A DNA stretch of 64,000 bases from Burkholderia sp. USMB20 (GTDB lineage: Bacteria > Pseudomonadota > Gammaproteobacteria > Burkholderiales > Burkholderiaceae): contig NZ_JTAN02000008.1 in the NCBI RefSeq assembly GCF_000949135.2, positions 62,001 to 126,000 on the forward strand. The letters are read 5' to 3'. Numbering within the stretch: position 1 is the stretch's first letter; every line of letters begins with the position of its first letter. The position numbers were made by a program, and so were the translations under genes. Below the pieces are notes generated by a model that made no database searches, was not told the origin of the DNA, and worked only from the letters and a program-made list of their open reading frames with translations. Shown here in pieces: positions 17,901 through 26,484 of the stretch.

Positions 17901-18915
17901 CACGCAGCTGCCGTCGCCGGAAGCCTGCGCGCACGGCACGTTCGTGCCGCCGACGCTGATCGAGATCGGCAGCATCGACGAGCTGAAGCGCGAAGTGTTC
18001 GGCCCCGTGCTGCACGTCGTGCGCTATCGCCGCAGCCAGCTCGACAAGCTGCTCGAGCAGATCCGCGCGACGGGTTACGGCCTGACGCTCGGCATCCACA
18101 CGCGGATCGACGAGACGATCGCGCACGTGATCTCGAACGCGCACGTCGGCAACATCTACGTGAACCGCAACGTGATCGGCGCGGTGGTCGGCGTGCAGCC
18201 GTTCGGCGGCGAAGGGCTGTCGGGCACGGGTCCGAAGGCCGGCGGCGCGCTGTACCTGCAGCGCCTGCTCGCGACGCGTCCGTCGGGCCTGCCGCGTTCG
18301 CTCGCGCAGACGCTGATCGCGGACGGCGCGGTCGATGGCGAACAGCGCAGCAACCCGGCGACGGCGCTGACCGCGCTGCGCGACTGGCTGATCGAGCAGC
18401 GCGAACCGGCGCTGGCCGCCCGCTGCGACGGCTACCTGGCGCAGGTGCCGGCCGGTGCGACCGCGGTGCTGACCGGCCCGACCGGCGAGCGAAACACGTA
18501 TACACTCGGCCCGCGCGGCACGGTGCTGTGTGTCGCGGCAACGCCGAGCGGCGCGCGCGCGCAGTTCGCGGCGGTGCTGGCGACCGGCAACCGCGCACTG
18601 TTCGCCGGTGCCGCGGGCGAGGCGCTGGTGGCCGCGCTGCCGGCTGCGCTGAAGGCGCATGCGGCCGTGCGCAAGCAGGCCGACGCGCCGTTCGACGCGG
18701 TGCTGTTCGAAGGCGACAGCGACGAGCTGCAGACGCTCGTGAAGGACGTCGCGCAGCGGCCGGGCCCGATCGTGTCGGTGCAGGGCGTGTCGGCGGGCGC
18801 GTTCGAGAACGGCGACGCGGAAGACTACGCGCTCGAGCGCCTGCTGACCGAGCGCTCGGTGAGCGTGAACACGGCCGCGGCGGGCGGCAATGCGAATTTG
18901 ATGACGATCGGCTGA
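14983..18915 (+). CDS. putA: Trifunctional PutA: repressor, proline dehydrogenase and glutamate-semialdehyde dehydrogenase
   Basis: PutA oxidises proline to glutamate in two steps and represses its own gene when proline is absent. The 1310 residues match the trifunctional type. In order: ribbon-helix-helix DNA-binding domain (about 5-45; TLGVKVDDLLRSRLKDAAAR, TPHWLIKQAIFAYLE); FAD-dependent proline dehydrogenase barrel (about 250-560; KLSALHARYSRSQ, RLVKGAYWDTEIKRAQ, QFATHNAYTL, FQCLHGMGEPLYEE); NAD-dependent aldehyde dehydrogenase (about 640-1120; PWNFPLAIFMGQ, NTVLAKPAEQTPL, catalytic C908 in DSAGQRCSALRV); and a C-terminal ALDH-like tail domain typical of long PutAs. ATG 14983 gives the family N-terminus; upstream in-frame codons lie in the operator region. 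A periplasmic amino-acid binding protein follows 84 bp later. Confidence 0.97.
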   Translation: MASTTLGVKVDDLLRSRLKDAAARLERTPHWLIKQAIFAYLERIEHGQLPPELSGSSGVTELADGQTPDGDDDNSPHPFLEFAQNVQPQSVLRAAITAAYRRPEPECVPFLLGQARLPANLQADVQTLATQLVEALREKSSGGGVEGLIHEFSLSSQEGVALMCLAEALLRIPDRATRDALIRDKISKGDWRSHVGHAPSLFVNAATWGLMITGKLVTTNSEAGLSSALTRLIGRGGEPLIRKGVDMAMRLMGEQFVTGETISEALANSRKYEARGFRYSYDMLGEAATTEEDAQRYYASYEQAIHAIGKAAGGRGIYEGPGISIKLSALHARYSRSQQDRTMSELLPRVRALALLARRYDIGLNIDAEEADRLELSLDLLEALCFDPELAGWNGIGFVVQGYQKRCPFVIDYLIDLARRSRHRLMIRLVKGAYWDTEIKRAQVDGLEGYPVYTRKIYTDVSYLACAKKLLAAPDAVYPQFATHNAYTLAAIYHLAGQNYYPGQYEFQCLHGMGEPLYEEVTGRDKLNRPCRVYAPVGTHETLLAYLVRRLLENGANTSFVNRIADKTVSVKELVADPVDEASKVVPLGAPHAKIPLPRHLYGDERPNSMGLDLSNEHRLASLSSALLASAHHPWRAAPMLADDALADAPARDVRNPADQRDIVGTVSEATAEHVSAALAHAVAAAPIWQATPVDARADCLVRAADLLEAQMHTLMGLIVREAGKSLPNAIAEIREAVDFLRYYAAQIRDEFSNDTHRPLGPVVCISPWNFPLAIFMGQVAAALAAGNTVLAKPAEQTPLIAAQAVRLLREAGVPAGAVQLLPGTGETVGAALVADPRTRAVMFTGSTEVARLINKTLSARLDPDGKPIPLIAETGGQNAMIVDSSALAEQVVADVMQSSFDSAGQRCSALRVLCLQDDVADRTLTMLKGAMHELALGNPDRLSTDVGPVIDAEAKQTIDTHVATMKDKGHTVTQLPSPEACAHGTFVPPTLIEIGSIDELKREVFGPVLHVVRYRRSQLDKLLEQIRATGYGLTLGIHTRIDETIAHVISNAHVGNIYVNRNVIGAVVGVQPFGGEGLSGTGPKAGGALYLQRLLATRPSGLPRSLAQTLIADGAVDGEQRSNPATALTALRDWLIEQREPALAARCDGYLAQVPAGATAVLTGPTGERNTYTLGPRGTVLCVAATPSGARAQFAAVLATGNRALFAGAAGEALVAALPAALKAHAAVRKQADAPFDAVLFEGDSDELQTLVKDVAQRPGPIVSVQGVSAGAFENGDAEDYALERLLTERSVSVNTAAAGGNANLMTIG

Positions 18916-18919
18916 CCAT

Positions 18920-18955
18920 CCTTGCCGTTCGGATCAATCAAAGGAAGCGGCAAGG
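18920..18955 (+). other. Inverted repeat between putA and the binding-protein gene
   Basis: CCTTGCCG (18920-18927) and CGGCAAGG (18948-18955) are perfect 8-bp complements with a 20-nt loop and no T run. It could be a weak attenuator or RNA-processing site. Read-through into the next gene is plausible. Confidence 0.35.
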
Positions 18956-18999
18956 CGATCCCGAAGCCGCTCCATTTACCCTGGTACCAAGGAGAAGCT

Positions 19000-20139
19000 A
19001 TGCAACACACGATGAAAAAGCTGGCAGGCGCGACGTTCGTCGCTGTCATGTCGCTGGCGGGGACGGCCCATGCGGATGACGTGAAGATCGGTTATGCAGG
19101 GCCGATGACGGGCGCCCAGGCTCACTACGGCAAGGATATGCAGAACGGGATCGCGCTCGCGCTGGAAGACTTCAACGCGACCGGCCCGAAGATCGGCGGC
19201 AAGCCGGTGAAGTTCGTGCTCGAGACGCAGGACGACCAGGCGGACCCGCGCACCGGCACGACGGTCGCGCAGAAGCTCGTCGACGACGGCATCAAGGGCA
19301 TGCTCGGCCACTTCAACTCGGGCACGACGATTCCCGCTTCGCGCATCTACGCGAACGCCGGCATTCCGGAAATCGCGATGGCGACGGCGCCGGAATACAC
19401 GCAGCAGGGTTACAAGACGACCTTCCGCATGATGACGTCCGACACGCAGCAGGGCTCGGTGGCGGGCACCTTCGCGTCGAAGGATCTCGGCATGAAGAAG
19501 ATCGCGATCGTCGACGACCGCACGGCCTACGGCCAGGGTCTCGCCGACCAGTTCGAGAAGGCCGCGAAGGCCGGCGGCGCGACGATCGTCGACCGTGAAT
19601 TCACGAACGACAAGGCGGTCGACTTCAAGGCGATCCTGACCAAGCTGAAGGCCGCGAAGCCGGACCTCGTCTACTACGGCGGCGCGGATTCGCAGGCAGC
19701 GCCGATGGTCAAGCAGATGAAGACGCTCGGCATCACCGCACCGCTGATGAGCGGCGAAATGGTGAAGACGCCGACGTTCCTGAAGATCGCGGGCAACGCG
19801 GCCGACGGCACGATCGCATCGCTGGCAGGCCTGCCGCTCGAAGAAATGCCCGGAGGCAAGACCTACGCCGACAAGTACAAGAAGCGCTTCGGCGAAGAAG
19901 TGCAGACGTACTCGCCGTACGCGTACGACGGCGCGATGGCGATGCTCAACGCGATGAAGAAGGCCGATTCGACCGATCCGGCGAAGTACCTGCCGGTGCT
20001 CGCGAAGACCGACATGGCCGGCGTCACGTCGTCGCACGTCGCGTACGACGCGAAGGGCGACCTGAAGAACGGCGGCATCACGATGTACAAGGTCGAGAAG
20101 GGCGAGTGGAAGCCGCTGAAGAGCATCGGCGGCAAGTAA
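19000..20139 (+). CDS. Branched-chain amino-acid type ABC transporter substrate-binding protein
   Basis: This 379-residue periplasmic protein belongs to the LivK/LivJ family (type I periplasmic-binding fold). A signal peptide is clear (MKKLAGATFVAVMSLAGTAHA, with cleavage after AHA). The mature protein starts DDVKIGYAGPMTGAQAHYGK and contains HFNSGTTIPASRIY and ATAPEYTQQGYKTTFRMM, typical ligand-binding stretches. AAGGAGAAGCT supports the ATG at 19000; an ATG at 19012 is a close alternative. No permease or ATPase genes are adjacent, so it must work with a transporter encoded elsewhere. Its place behind putA may hint at proline or related amino acids, but the ligand is not readable from sequence. 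Confidence 0.92.
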   Translation: MQHTMKKLAGATFVAVMSLAGTAHADDVKIGYAGPMTGAQAHYGKDMQNGIALALEDFNATGPKIGGKPVKFVLETQDDQADPRTGTTVAQKLVDDGIKGMLGHFNSGTTIPASRIYANAGIPEIAMATAPEYTQQGYKTTFRMMTSDTQQGSVAGTFASKDLGMKKIAIVDDRTAYGQGLADQFEKAAKAGGATIVDREFTNDKAVDFKAILTKLKAAKPDLVYYGGADSQAAPMVKQMKTLGITAPLMSGEMVKTPTFLKIAGNAADGTIASLAGLPLEEMPGGKTYADKYKKRFGEEVQTYSPYAYDGAMAMLNAMKKADSTDPAKYLPVLAKTDMAGVTSSHVAYDAKGDLKNGGITMYKVEKGEWKPLKSIGGK

Positions 20140-20194
20140 GCATGGCGTGAGCGCGGGCGGGGGCGTCGCAATGCCCCGTCCCGCATCGCGTGCG

Positions 20195-20230
20195 AAAAAG
20201 CCATCGGGCCGTCGGGTCCGGTGGCTTTTT
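20195..20230. terminator. Bidirectional intrinsic terminator
   Basis: AAAAAGCCATCGGGCC pairs with the facing GGTCCGGTGGCTTTTT, a long stem with wobble positions and a T run on each strand. It separates the binding-protein gene (plus) from the convergent acyl-CoA synthetase gene (minus) and can serve both. Confidence 0.85.
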
Positions 20231-20244
20231 CTTTGGCTTCGGCG

Positions 20245-21762
20245 TTACTCGCGCTCGCGCCGCGTGCGCAGCAGGAACTTCTGCAGCTTGCCGGTCGGCG
20301 TGCGCGGCAGCGTTTCCGCGAACACGAATTCGCGCGGAATCTTGTACGCGGCGAGCCGCTCGCCGCAGAACGCGCGCAGCGCATCCGCATCGGGCGCGGC
20401 GCTCGCGCGCGGCACGACGTGCGCGACGACCGTCTCGCCCCATTCCGGATGCGGGACGCCGACGACGGCCGCTTCCGCGATGTCCGGATGCGCGTCGAGC
20501 ACGTCCTCCACTTCTTTCGAATAGACGTTCTCGCCACCCGTCACGATCATGTCCTTCAGCCGGTCGACGATGAACAGGTAGCCATCCTGATCGATCCGCG
20601 CGATGTCGCCGGTGCGATACCAGCCGTCCGGCGCGAATGCGGCGCGCGTCGCGGCCGGGTCGTCGAGATAGCCGAGCATCATGCTGTCGGCCTTCAGCCA
20701 GATCTCGCCGGTGTCGCCCGGAAGCGCGTCGGCGCCATTGCTCCGCACGACCCGCAGGTCGACGCCGGGGCCGCCCTGGCGACCGATCGAGCCGGCCTTC
20801 GCGATCTGTTCGTCCGGATACAGCGTGGTGCCGGCCGGGCCCGTTTCCGTCATTCCGTACACCTGGAAGAACGCGTTGCTGCGATACGCATGCGCGAGCC
20901 GTTCGGCCTGCGCGGCGCCGATCGGGCCGCCGCCGTACAGCCATGCGCGCACGCTCGACAGGTCGAACGCCGCGAAGCGCTCGATCGTGTCGAGCGGCAG
21001 CGTATACGACACCGGCGCGCCGAAATACAGCGTCACGCGCTCACGCTCGACGGCCTGCAGGAAGCGTAGCGGATGGTATTCGCGCAGCAGCACGACGGTG
21101 CCGCCTGCGTACAGCGTGCCGCCGAACCAGTTGTTCAGCGGCGACGAATGCCAGATCGGCATCGCCATCAGCGTGCGTTCGTTACGGCCGATGCCGGTCG
21201 CGAGCGCCGCCTGCATCGCTGCGAGCGTCACGGCGCGATGGCTGTGCACGCAGCCTTTCGGGCGGCCGGTCGTGCCGGACGTGTAGAGGATCTGCGCGAC
21301 GTCGCCGTCGGCCGGCTCGATGCCCGCGACGCCGTCCATCGCCGCGCACATCGCGTCGAAGTTCGGCGTGCCGGCGGCGTCGCCTTCGGTGACGAGCCGC
21401 CGCACCGGATGGATCACGCGCGCCAGCACCGGCGCGAGCGCCGCGTCGAACAGGAGCACCTTGCTGCCGCTGTGCTCGAGCACGTAGTCGACTTCCGGCG
21501 CCTGCAGCTTGTGGTTGATCGGCACGAACGCGGCGCCGAGCCGCCACGCGCCGAACATCAGGTCGACGAACGCGGGCGTGTTCAGGCACATCGCGGCGAC
21601 GCGGTCGCCGGCCGCGACGCCGAGTGCGCTCAGCACGGCCGCCGCGCGATGCGAGCGCTCGCGCGCGGCGGCGTACGTGATCGTCGTGTCGTCGTGGATC
21701 AGGAACGGCTTGTCGGGCGTCGCACGGGCGGCGCGGTCGAGGGCGGCGACGAGGTTCATCAT
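20245..21762 (-). CDS. AMP-forming acyl-CoA synthetase
   Basis: This 505-residue member of the adenylate-forming (ANL) superfamily activates a carboxylic acid to its CoA thioester through an acyl-adenylate. Motifs in order: P-loop-like YTSGTTGRPKGC (about 162-173), the substrate/AMP motif YGMTETGPAG, hinge region GWYRTGDIARIDQDGYLFIVD followed by RLKDMI, and the C-terminal catalytic lysine in RTPTGKLQKF. The chain length preference is not clear. It follows the AidB-like dehydrogenase with a 30-bp gap and the same orientation, so the two probably form an operon for fatty or branched acyl degradation. ATGs at 21762 and 21759 are both possible; TGGAG precedes them. Confidence 0.92.
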   Translation of the reverse strand: MMNLVAALDRAARATPDKPFLIHDDTTITYAAARERSHRAAAVLSALGVAAGDRVAAMCLNTPAFVDLMFGAWRLGAAFVPINHKLQAPEVDYVLEHSGSKVLLFDAALAPVLARVIHPVRRLVTEGDAAGTPNFDAMCAAMDGVAGIEPADGDVAQILYTSGTTGRPKGCVHSHRAVTLAAMQAALATGIGRNERTLMAMPIWHSSPLNNWFGGTLYAGGTVVLLREYHPLRFLQAVERERVTLYFGAPVSYTLPLDTIERFAAFDLSSVRAWLYGGGPIGAAQAERLAHAYRSNAFFQVYGMTETGPAGTTLYPDEQIAKAGSIGRQGGPGVDLRVVRSNGADALPGDTGEIWLKADSMMLGYLDDPAATRAAFAPDGWYRTGDIARIDQDGYLFIVDRLKDMIVTGGENVYSKEVEDVLDAHPDIAEAAVVGVPHPEWGETVVAHVVPRASAAPDADALRAFCGERLAAYKIPREFVFAETLPRTPTGKLQKFLLRTRRERE

Positions 21763-21792
21763 GGCTCCACGCGAGGAGAACGAGCGGGCGCG

Positions 21793-23445
21793 TCAGGCCG
21801 GGTACGCGCGCTGCAGCAGCGCGCCGACGTCGAACGCGTGCGGGTCGAAGCCGCCCGCGATGCGGCCCCAGTCGGGCGCGGCAAGCCGGGTCGCGACGAA
21901 TGCGTCGGCGACGAACGCGGGTGCGTCGCGCCGCAGCAGGCACGCCTGCGCGACCAGCGCGAGCCGTTGCGCGAACAACCGGGCCGACGCCTCGAGCGTG
22001 TCGGCCGGCGCCGCGAGCATCGCGCGCAGCGTATCCAGCGCCGCGCGGATGCGCGGTTCGCCCGCGCCGAGGTCGGCCAGTTCGGCGAGCAGCGCCGCGG
22101 CCGCGTCGGGCTCGCGCGACACCGCGCGCAGCACGTCGAGGCACATCACGTTGCCGGAGCCTTCCCAGATCGAGTTGACCGGTGCTTCGCGGAACAGGCG
22201 CGCGATCGGGCCGTCGTCGACGTAGCCGTTGCCGCCGAACACCTCCATCACCTCGCCGGTCAGCTCGACCGCGCGCTTGCAGACCCAGAATTTCGCGGCG
22301 GGCGTGACGATCCGCTTCCACGCGCGTTCGCGCGGCGCGTCGTCGCGCTCGAACGCGTCGGCCAGGCGCATCGCGAGCACGAGCGTGGCCTCGCTTTCGA
22401 GCGCGAGATCGGCGAGCACGGTGCGCATCAGCGGCTGCTCGGCGAGCGCGCGGCCGAACGCGTGGCGCCGCCGCGTGTACGCGATCGCCTGCACGACGCC
22501 CTGGCGCAGCATCGCCGCGCTGCCGAGCACGCAGTTCAGTCGCGTGTAGGTGGCCATCTCGATGATGGTCGGAATGCCGCGGCCTTCGTCGCCGAGCATG
22601 ATCCCCCATGCGTCGTTCAGCTCGATCTCGCTGCTCGAGTTGCTGCGGTTGCCGATCTTGTTCTTCAGCCGCTGGATCTCGACCGCGTTCTTCGTGCCGT
22701 CGGGCCGCCAGCGCGGCACGTAGAAGCACGACGGGCTGCCCGCTTCGGTGCGCGCGACGACCAGGTGCGCGTCGCACATCGGCGCGGAAAAGAACCACTT
22801 GTGGCCGCGCAGCCGGTATTCGCCGCCGCGCCCGCCCGCGCCGACCGGGGTCGCCAGCGTCGTGTTCGCGCGCACGTCGGAGCCGCCCTGTTTCTCGGTC
22901 ATCCCCATGCCGAACCAGATCGAGCGCTTGTCGGCGACCGGCACGTCGCGCGGATCGTAGTCGTCGCTGTACAGCTTGTCGCGCAGCAGGCCCCACAGCG
23001 CGGGCTCCTTCTGCAGCACCGGAATCGCGGCCTGCGTCATCGTCGCCGGGCACAGCGTGCCGGCCTCGATCTGGCCGTGCAGGTAGAAGCCGGCCGCGGT
23101 CGCGGCCCAGCGGCCGGGGCGCGTGTCGCGGAACGCGAGCGACACGAAGCCTTCGTTGCGGTACATGCCGAGCAGCGTGTGCCAGGCCGGATGGAAGTCG
23201 ACGCGGTCGATGCGCCGGCCGCGCCGGTCGAACGCGTTCAGTTCCGGCGCGTGGCGGTTCGCTTCGTCGGCGAGCTGTGCAGTGTCGGCGCTGCCGAGCC
23301 GCGCGCCGTACGCGTCGAGCCGCGGCACGGCCCAGTCGGCGCCCGCGCGGGCGAGTGCGTCGCGCAGCGCGACGTCGGTGGCGAAGAGGTTATAGTCGAC
23401 CAGTTCGTCGAACTGGTTCGTGACGTCTCGGGTCGATTCGGTCAT
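21793..23445 (-). CDS. AidB-like acyl-CoA dehydrogenase family flavoprotein
   Basis: This 550-residue FAD protein matches E. coli AidB (541 residues) closely along its length. Shared stretches include FHPAWHTLL, AGTLCPATMTQAA, GMGMTEKQGGSDVRANTT, GHKWFFSAPMCDAHLV and PVNSIWEGSGNVMCLDVLR. AidB belongs to the adaptive response to alkylating agents in E. coli, binds DNA and has weak isovaleryl-CoA dehydrogenase activity. Here it is not with ada or alkB but precedes an acyl-CoA synthetase and faces a TetR regulator, so a metabolic role in acyl-CoA oxidation is at least as likely. The start MTESTRDVTNQ fits the family. It is divergent from tetR across 73 bp. Confidence 0.9.
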   Translation of the reverse strand: MTESTRDVTNQFDELVDYNLFATDVALRDALARAGADWAVPRLDAYGARLGSADTAQLADEANRHAPELNAFDRRGRRIDRVDFHPAWHTLLGMYRNEGFVSLAFRDTRPGRWAATAAGFYLHGQIEAGTLCPATMTQAAIPVLQKEPALWGLLRDKLYSDDYDPRDVPVADKRSIWFGMGMTEKQGGSDVRANTTLATPVGAGGRGGEYRLRGHKWFFSAPMCDAHLVVARTEAGSPSCFYVPRWRPDGTKNAVEIQRLKNKIGNRSNSSSEIELNDAWGIMLGDEGRGIPTIIEMATYTRLNCVLGSAAMLRQGVVQAIAYTRRRHAFGRALAEQPLMRTVLADLALESEATLVLAMRLADAFERDDAPRERAWKRIVTPAAKFWVCKRAVELTGEVMEVFGGNGYVDDGPIARLFREAPVNSIWEGSGNVMCLDVLRAVSREPDAAAALLAELADLGAGEPRIRAALDTLRAMLAAPADTLEASARLFAQRLALVAQACLLRRDAPAFVADAFVATRLAAPDWGRIAGGFDPHAFDVGALLQRAYPA

Positions 23446-23518
23446 CGGGCTGTCTCCGGTCTCGTGCGTCGCGGTCTGCCGGTCAAACGCGTTTCCGCTG
23501 AATTTCAGAGTAGCAAAT

Positions 23519-24187
23519 ATGCCGCCGCGACATGTTCAGGTTCCGGCGCCGCCCGGCCAGCCGGCGGCGCAACCCGCGCCCGCGCTGCGTCGCCGGCCGC
23601 GCCAGTCGCGCGCGCAGGCCACGTCCGACGCGCTGCAGCAGGCCTTCGTTCAGCTTTTGCTCGAGCGCGGCTACGCGAAGGCGACGATTCGCGAGATCGC
23701 GGCCGTCGCGGGCGTGAGCGTCGGCACCTTCTACGAATACTTCGGCGACAAGCAGAGCCTCGCCGCGCTGTGCATCCACCGGCGCGTGCTGGCGCTGGCC
23801 GACCGGCTGCGCGATGCGGCGCACGGGTTGCGCGGCGCGCCGCGCGCCGAGCTCGCGGCCGCGCTCGCCGACCTGCAGGTCGACGCGATCGGCGCCGACG
23901 CCGCGCTGTGGAGCGCGTTTTTCGCGCTGGAGCGGCAGGTGTCGCCGCTCGCCGCGTACCGGCGGCATTACGACGCCTATGTCGCGCTGTGGCGCGACGC
24001 GCTCGCGCAGGCCGACGATCCGCCGCCGGCCGCGCGGCTCGACGGGATCGCCCGGATGGCGCATGCGGTCTGCTACGGCGGCGTCTCCCAGGCGCTGCTC
24101 ACGCTCGGGCCGGCACTGGACCTCGAGGCGTTGCGCGGCGAGTTGCGGGCCGTGCTGAGCGCCTACCTGGCGGCCGCGGGCGCGTGA
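23519..24187 (+). CDS. TetR family transcriptional regulator
   Basis: This protein of about 222 residues has a TetR helix-turn-helix at about residues 40-85 (KATIREIAAVAGVSVGTFYE, YFGDKQSL) after a proline-rich N-terminal tail. The C-terminal ligand domain is alanine-rich and helical, as usual. The open frame extends back to 23420 and would overlap the divergent AidB-like gene; ATG 23519 (MPPRHVQV) keeps a promoter gap and is preferred, although no strong Shine-Dalgarno is visible. By position it should repress the AidB-like/acyl-CoA synthetase operon, perhaps responding to an acyl-CoA, as FadR-like TetR proteins do. Confidence 0.85.
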   Translation: MPPRHVQVPAPPGQPAAQPAPALRRRPRQSRAQATSDALQQAFVQLLLERGYAKATIREIAAVAGVSVGTFYEYFGDKQSLAALCIHRRVLALADRLRDAAHGLRGAPRAELAAALADLQVDAIGADAALWSAFFALERQVSPLAAYRRHYDAYVALWRDALAQADDPPPAARLDGIARMAHAVCYGGVSQALLTLGPALDLEALRGELRAVLSAYLAAAGA

Positions 24188-24414
24188 CGCGCGGCGTGGC
24201 CGCGCGCGTCCGGGGGAAATGCCCGATTCGCATGCATTGCCGGTCACTCGGCCTTGGCGTCGAGCCAAGCGTATGGCCGCTCATGAGAAAAACGCATGGC
24301 CGCCATGACGAACTTTCGGTTGTCCGCCGATATTGGCTCGGGCTAAATCATTCCCGATGAGACCGGCCGCGCGCATCGCACGGGCCGGCCCGAAGGACAT
24401 CAGAAGGAGAACTC

Positions 24415-25569
24415 ATGCGAAGCGCCACCAGGCCCCGTTCGAAACTGCCGGACGTCGGGACGACGATCTTCACGGTGATCGGCCAGCTTGCCGCACAGCA
24501 CGATGCGCTGAACCTGTCGCAGGGCGCGCCGAATTTCGCGCCGGATCCGGCGCTCGTCGACGGCGTCGCGCGCGCGATGCGCGACGGCCACAACCAGTAC
24601 GCGCCGATGGCCGGCCTCGCGTCGCTGCGCGAACGGCTCGCGGAGAAGACCGAGGCGCTGTACGGCACGCGCTACGACCCGGGCACCGAGATCACGGTGA
24701 TCGCGAGCGCGAGCGAAGGGCTCTACGCGGCGATCAGCGCGCTCGTGCATCCGGGCGACGAAGTGATCTATTTCGAGCCGTCGTTCGACAGCTATGCGCC
24801 GATCGTGCGGATGCAGGGCGCGACGCCGGTCGCGATCAAGCTGTCGCCCGAACATTTCCGCGTGAACTGGGACGAAGTGGCCGCCGCGATCACGCCGCGC
24901 ACGCGGATGATCGTCGTCAATACGCCGCACAACCCGACCGCGACCGTGTTCTCCGCCGACGATCTCGAACGGCTCGCGCAGCTCACGCGCGATACCGGCA
25001 TCGTGGTGCTGTCGGACGAGGTCTACGAGCATGTCGTGTTCGACGGTGCGCAGCACCAGAGCGTCGCGCGTCACCGCGAGCTGGCCGAGCGCAGCGTGAT
25101 CGTGTCGTCGTTCGGCAAGTCGTTCAACGTGACGGGCTGGCGGGTCGGGCATTGCATCGCGCCGGCCGAACTGATGGACGAGATCCGCAAGGTGCACCAG
25201 TTCATGGTGTTTTCGGCCGATACGCCGATGCAGGTCGCGTTCGCGGAGATCCTCGCGCGGCCGGAAAGCTATCTCGGCCTGTCGGCGTTCTACCAGGCCA
25301 AGCGCGACCTGCTGGCGCGCGAGCTGGCCGGGTCGCGCTTCGAGCTGCTGCCGAGCGAAGGCTCGTTCTTCATGCTCGCGCGGTTCCGCCACGTCTCGGA
25401 CGAGCGCGACAGCGACTTCGTGCTGCGCCTGATCCGCGATGCGCGCGTCGCGACGATTCCGCTGTCGGCGTTCTACACCGACGGCACCGACGCGGGCGTG
25501 ATCCGCCTCAGTTTCTCGAAGGACGACGCGACGCTGATCGAGGGCGCGCGGCGGTTGCGTTCGCTGTAA
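24415..25569 (+). CDS. PLP-dependent aminotransferase (YbdL/methionine aminotransferase-like)
   Basis: This 384-residue fold-type I class I/II aminotransferase transfers an amino group to a 2-oxo acid. Visible elements: QGAPNFAPDP, NQYAPMAGLASLRERLAEK, substrate/PLP stretch VNTPHNPTATVFS, the aspartate in LSDEVYEHVVF, the PLP lysine in SSFGKSFNVTGWRVG, and C-terminal RLSFSKDD, whose arginine should bind the substrate carboxylate. It resembles E. coli YbdL (methionine/aromatic preference) and KAT/glutamine transaminase K relatives. AGAAGGAGAACTC before the ATG is a strong ribosome binding site. It probably heads an operon with the two following genes (113-bp and 13-bp gaps), which suggests amino acid uptake, transamination and 2-hydroxyacid oxidation working together. 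Confidence 0.9.
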   Translation: MRSATRPRSKLPDVGTTIFTVIGQLAAQHDALNLSQGAPNFAPDPALVDGVARAMRDGHNQYAPMAGLASLRERLAEKTEALYGTRYDPGTEITVIASASEGLYAAISALVHPGDEVIYFEPSFDSYAPIVRMQGATPVAIKLSPEHFRVNWDEVAAAITPRTRMIVVNTPHNPTATVFSADDLERLAQLTRDTGIVVLSDEVYEHVVFDGAQHQSVARHRELAERSVIVSSFGKSFNVTGWRVGHCIAPAELMDEIRKVHQFMVFSADTPMQVAFAEILARPESYLGLSAFYQAKRDLLARELAGSRFELLPSEGSFFMLARFRHVSDERDSDFVLRLIRDARVATIPLSAFYTDGTDAGVIRLSFSKDDATLIEGARRLRSL

Positions 25570-25682
25570 TCGCGGGCGCGGCCCGCACCCAAGCAGGCGA
25601 CGTGTACGTCGCACCGAAAGTCACGGACGGGACCGGCGCACGTGCCGAAGCGCGGCGCCGACCGGCCAGCCAGGAGATCACG

Positions 25683-26471
25683 ATGAAGCATGCACACACC
25701 CTCAAACTCGCGTTCGCATTCGCGTGCGCGCTCGGCTCCGGCGCGGCATCGGCCGACGGGCAAACGCTGCGTTTCGGCCTCGAGGCGCAATATCCGCCGT
25801 TCGAGTCGAAGGCGCCGAACGGCGACCTGCAGGGCTTCGACATCGACGTCGGCAATGCCGTCTGCCAGACCGCGAAGCTGTCGTGCAAGTGGGTCGAGAC
25901 GTCGTTCGACGGGCTCATTCCCGCGCTGCAGGGCCGCAAGTTCGACGCGATCAACTCGGCGATGAACGCGACCGAGCAGCGGCGCCAGGCGATCGACTTC
26001 ACGACGATCATCTACCGCGTGCCGACGCAGCTGATCGCGCGCACCGGAAGCGGCCTGCTGCCGACGCCGGAAGCGCTGAAGGGCAAGCGCGTCGGCGTGC
26101 TGCAGGCGTCGATCCAGGAAACCTACGCGAAGGCGCACTGGGAGCCGGCCGGCGTGTCGATCGTCGCGTACCAGGACCAGAACCAGGTGTATGCCGACCT
26201 CGTGTCGGGCCGCCTCGACGCGACGCTGGTGCTCGCGCCGGCCGGCCAGCGCGGCTTCCTGTCGCGCCCGGACGGCAAGGGCTTCGCGTTCGTCGGCCAG
26301 CCGGTGCGCGACGACCGGATTCTCGGCAGCGGGATCGCGTTCGGCCTGCGCAAGGGCGACGACGCGCTGAAGGGGAAGCTCGATGCGGCGATCGACAAGC
26401 TGAAGGCGGACGGCACGGTGAAGTCGCTCGGCCAGAAGTACTTCGGCGACATCGACATCTCCACCAAGTAA
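25683..26471 (+). CDS. Polar amino-acid ABC transporter substrate-binding protein
   Basis: This 262-residue periplasmic protein belongs to bacterial solute-binding family 3 (HisJ/ArtJ type). It has a signal peptide (MKHAHTLKLAFAFACALGSG, cleavage near ASA/DG), the mature start TLRFGLEAQYPPFESKAPNG, the family signature GFDIDVGNAVC, and the ligand-contacting FDGLIPALQGRKFDAI. CAGGAGATCACG precedes the start. No transporter permease or ATPase is adjacent. It lies between an aminotransferase and a FAD-linked dehydrogenase, so its ligand may be the amino acid handled by the former. Confidence 0.92.
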   Translation: MKHAHTLKLAFAFACALGSGAASADGQTLRFGLEAQYPPFESKAPNGDLQGFDIDVGNAVCQTAKLSCKWVETSFDGLIPALQGRKFDAINSAMNATEQRRQAIDFTTIIYRVPTQLIARTGSGLLPTPEALKGKRVGVLQASIQETYAKAHWEPAGVSIVAYQDQNQVYADLVSGRLDATLVLAPAGQRGFLSRPDGKGFAFVGQPVRDDRILGSGIAFGLRKGDDALKGKLDAAIDKLKADGTVKSLGQKYFGDIDISTK

Positions 26472-26484
26472 GCGGACGCGCACG

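Noticed and set aside
15139-18660. A 1173-residue open frame on the minus strand opposite putA
   Set aside because: Composition and position show it is the complement of putA codons; no recognisable domain.
23420-23518. Longer N-terminus for the TetR regulator
   Set aside because: It would overlap the start of the divergent AidB-like gene and remove the shared promoter; no TetR resemblance upstream of MPPRHV.
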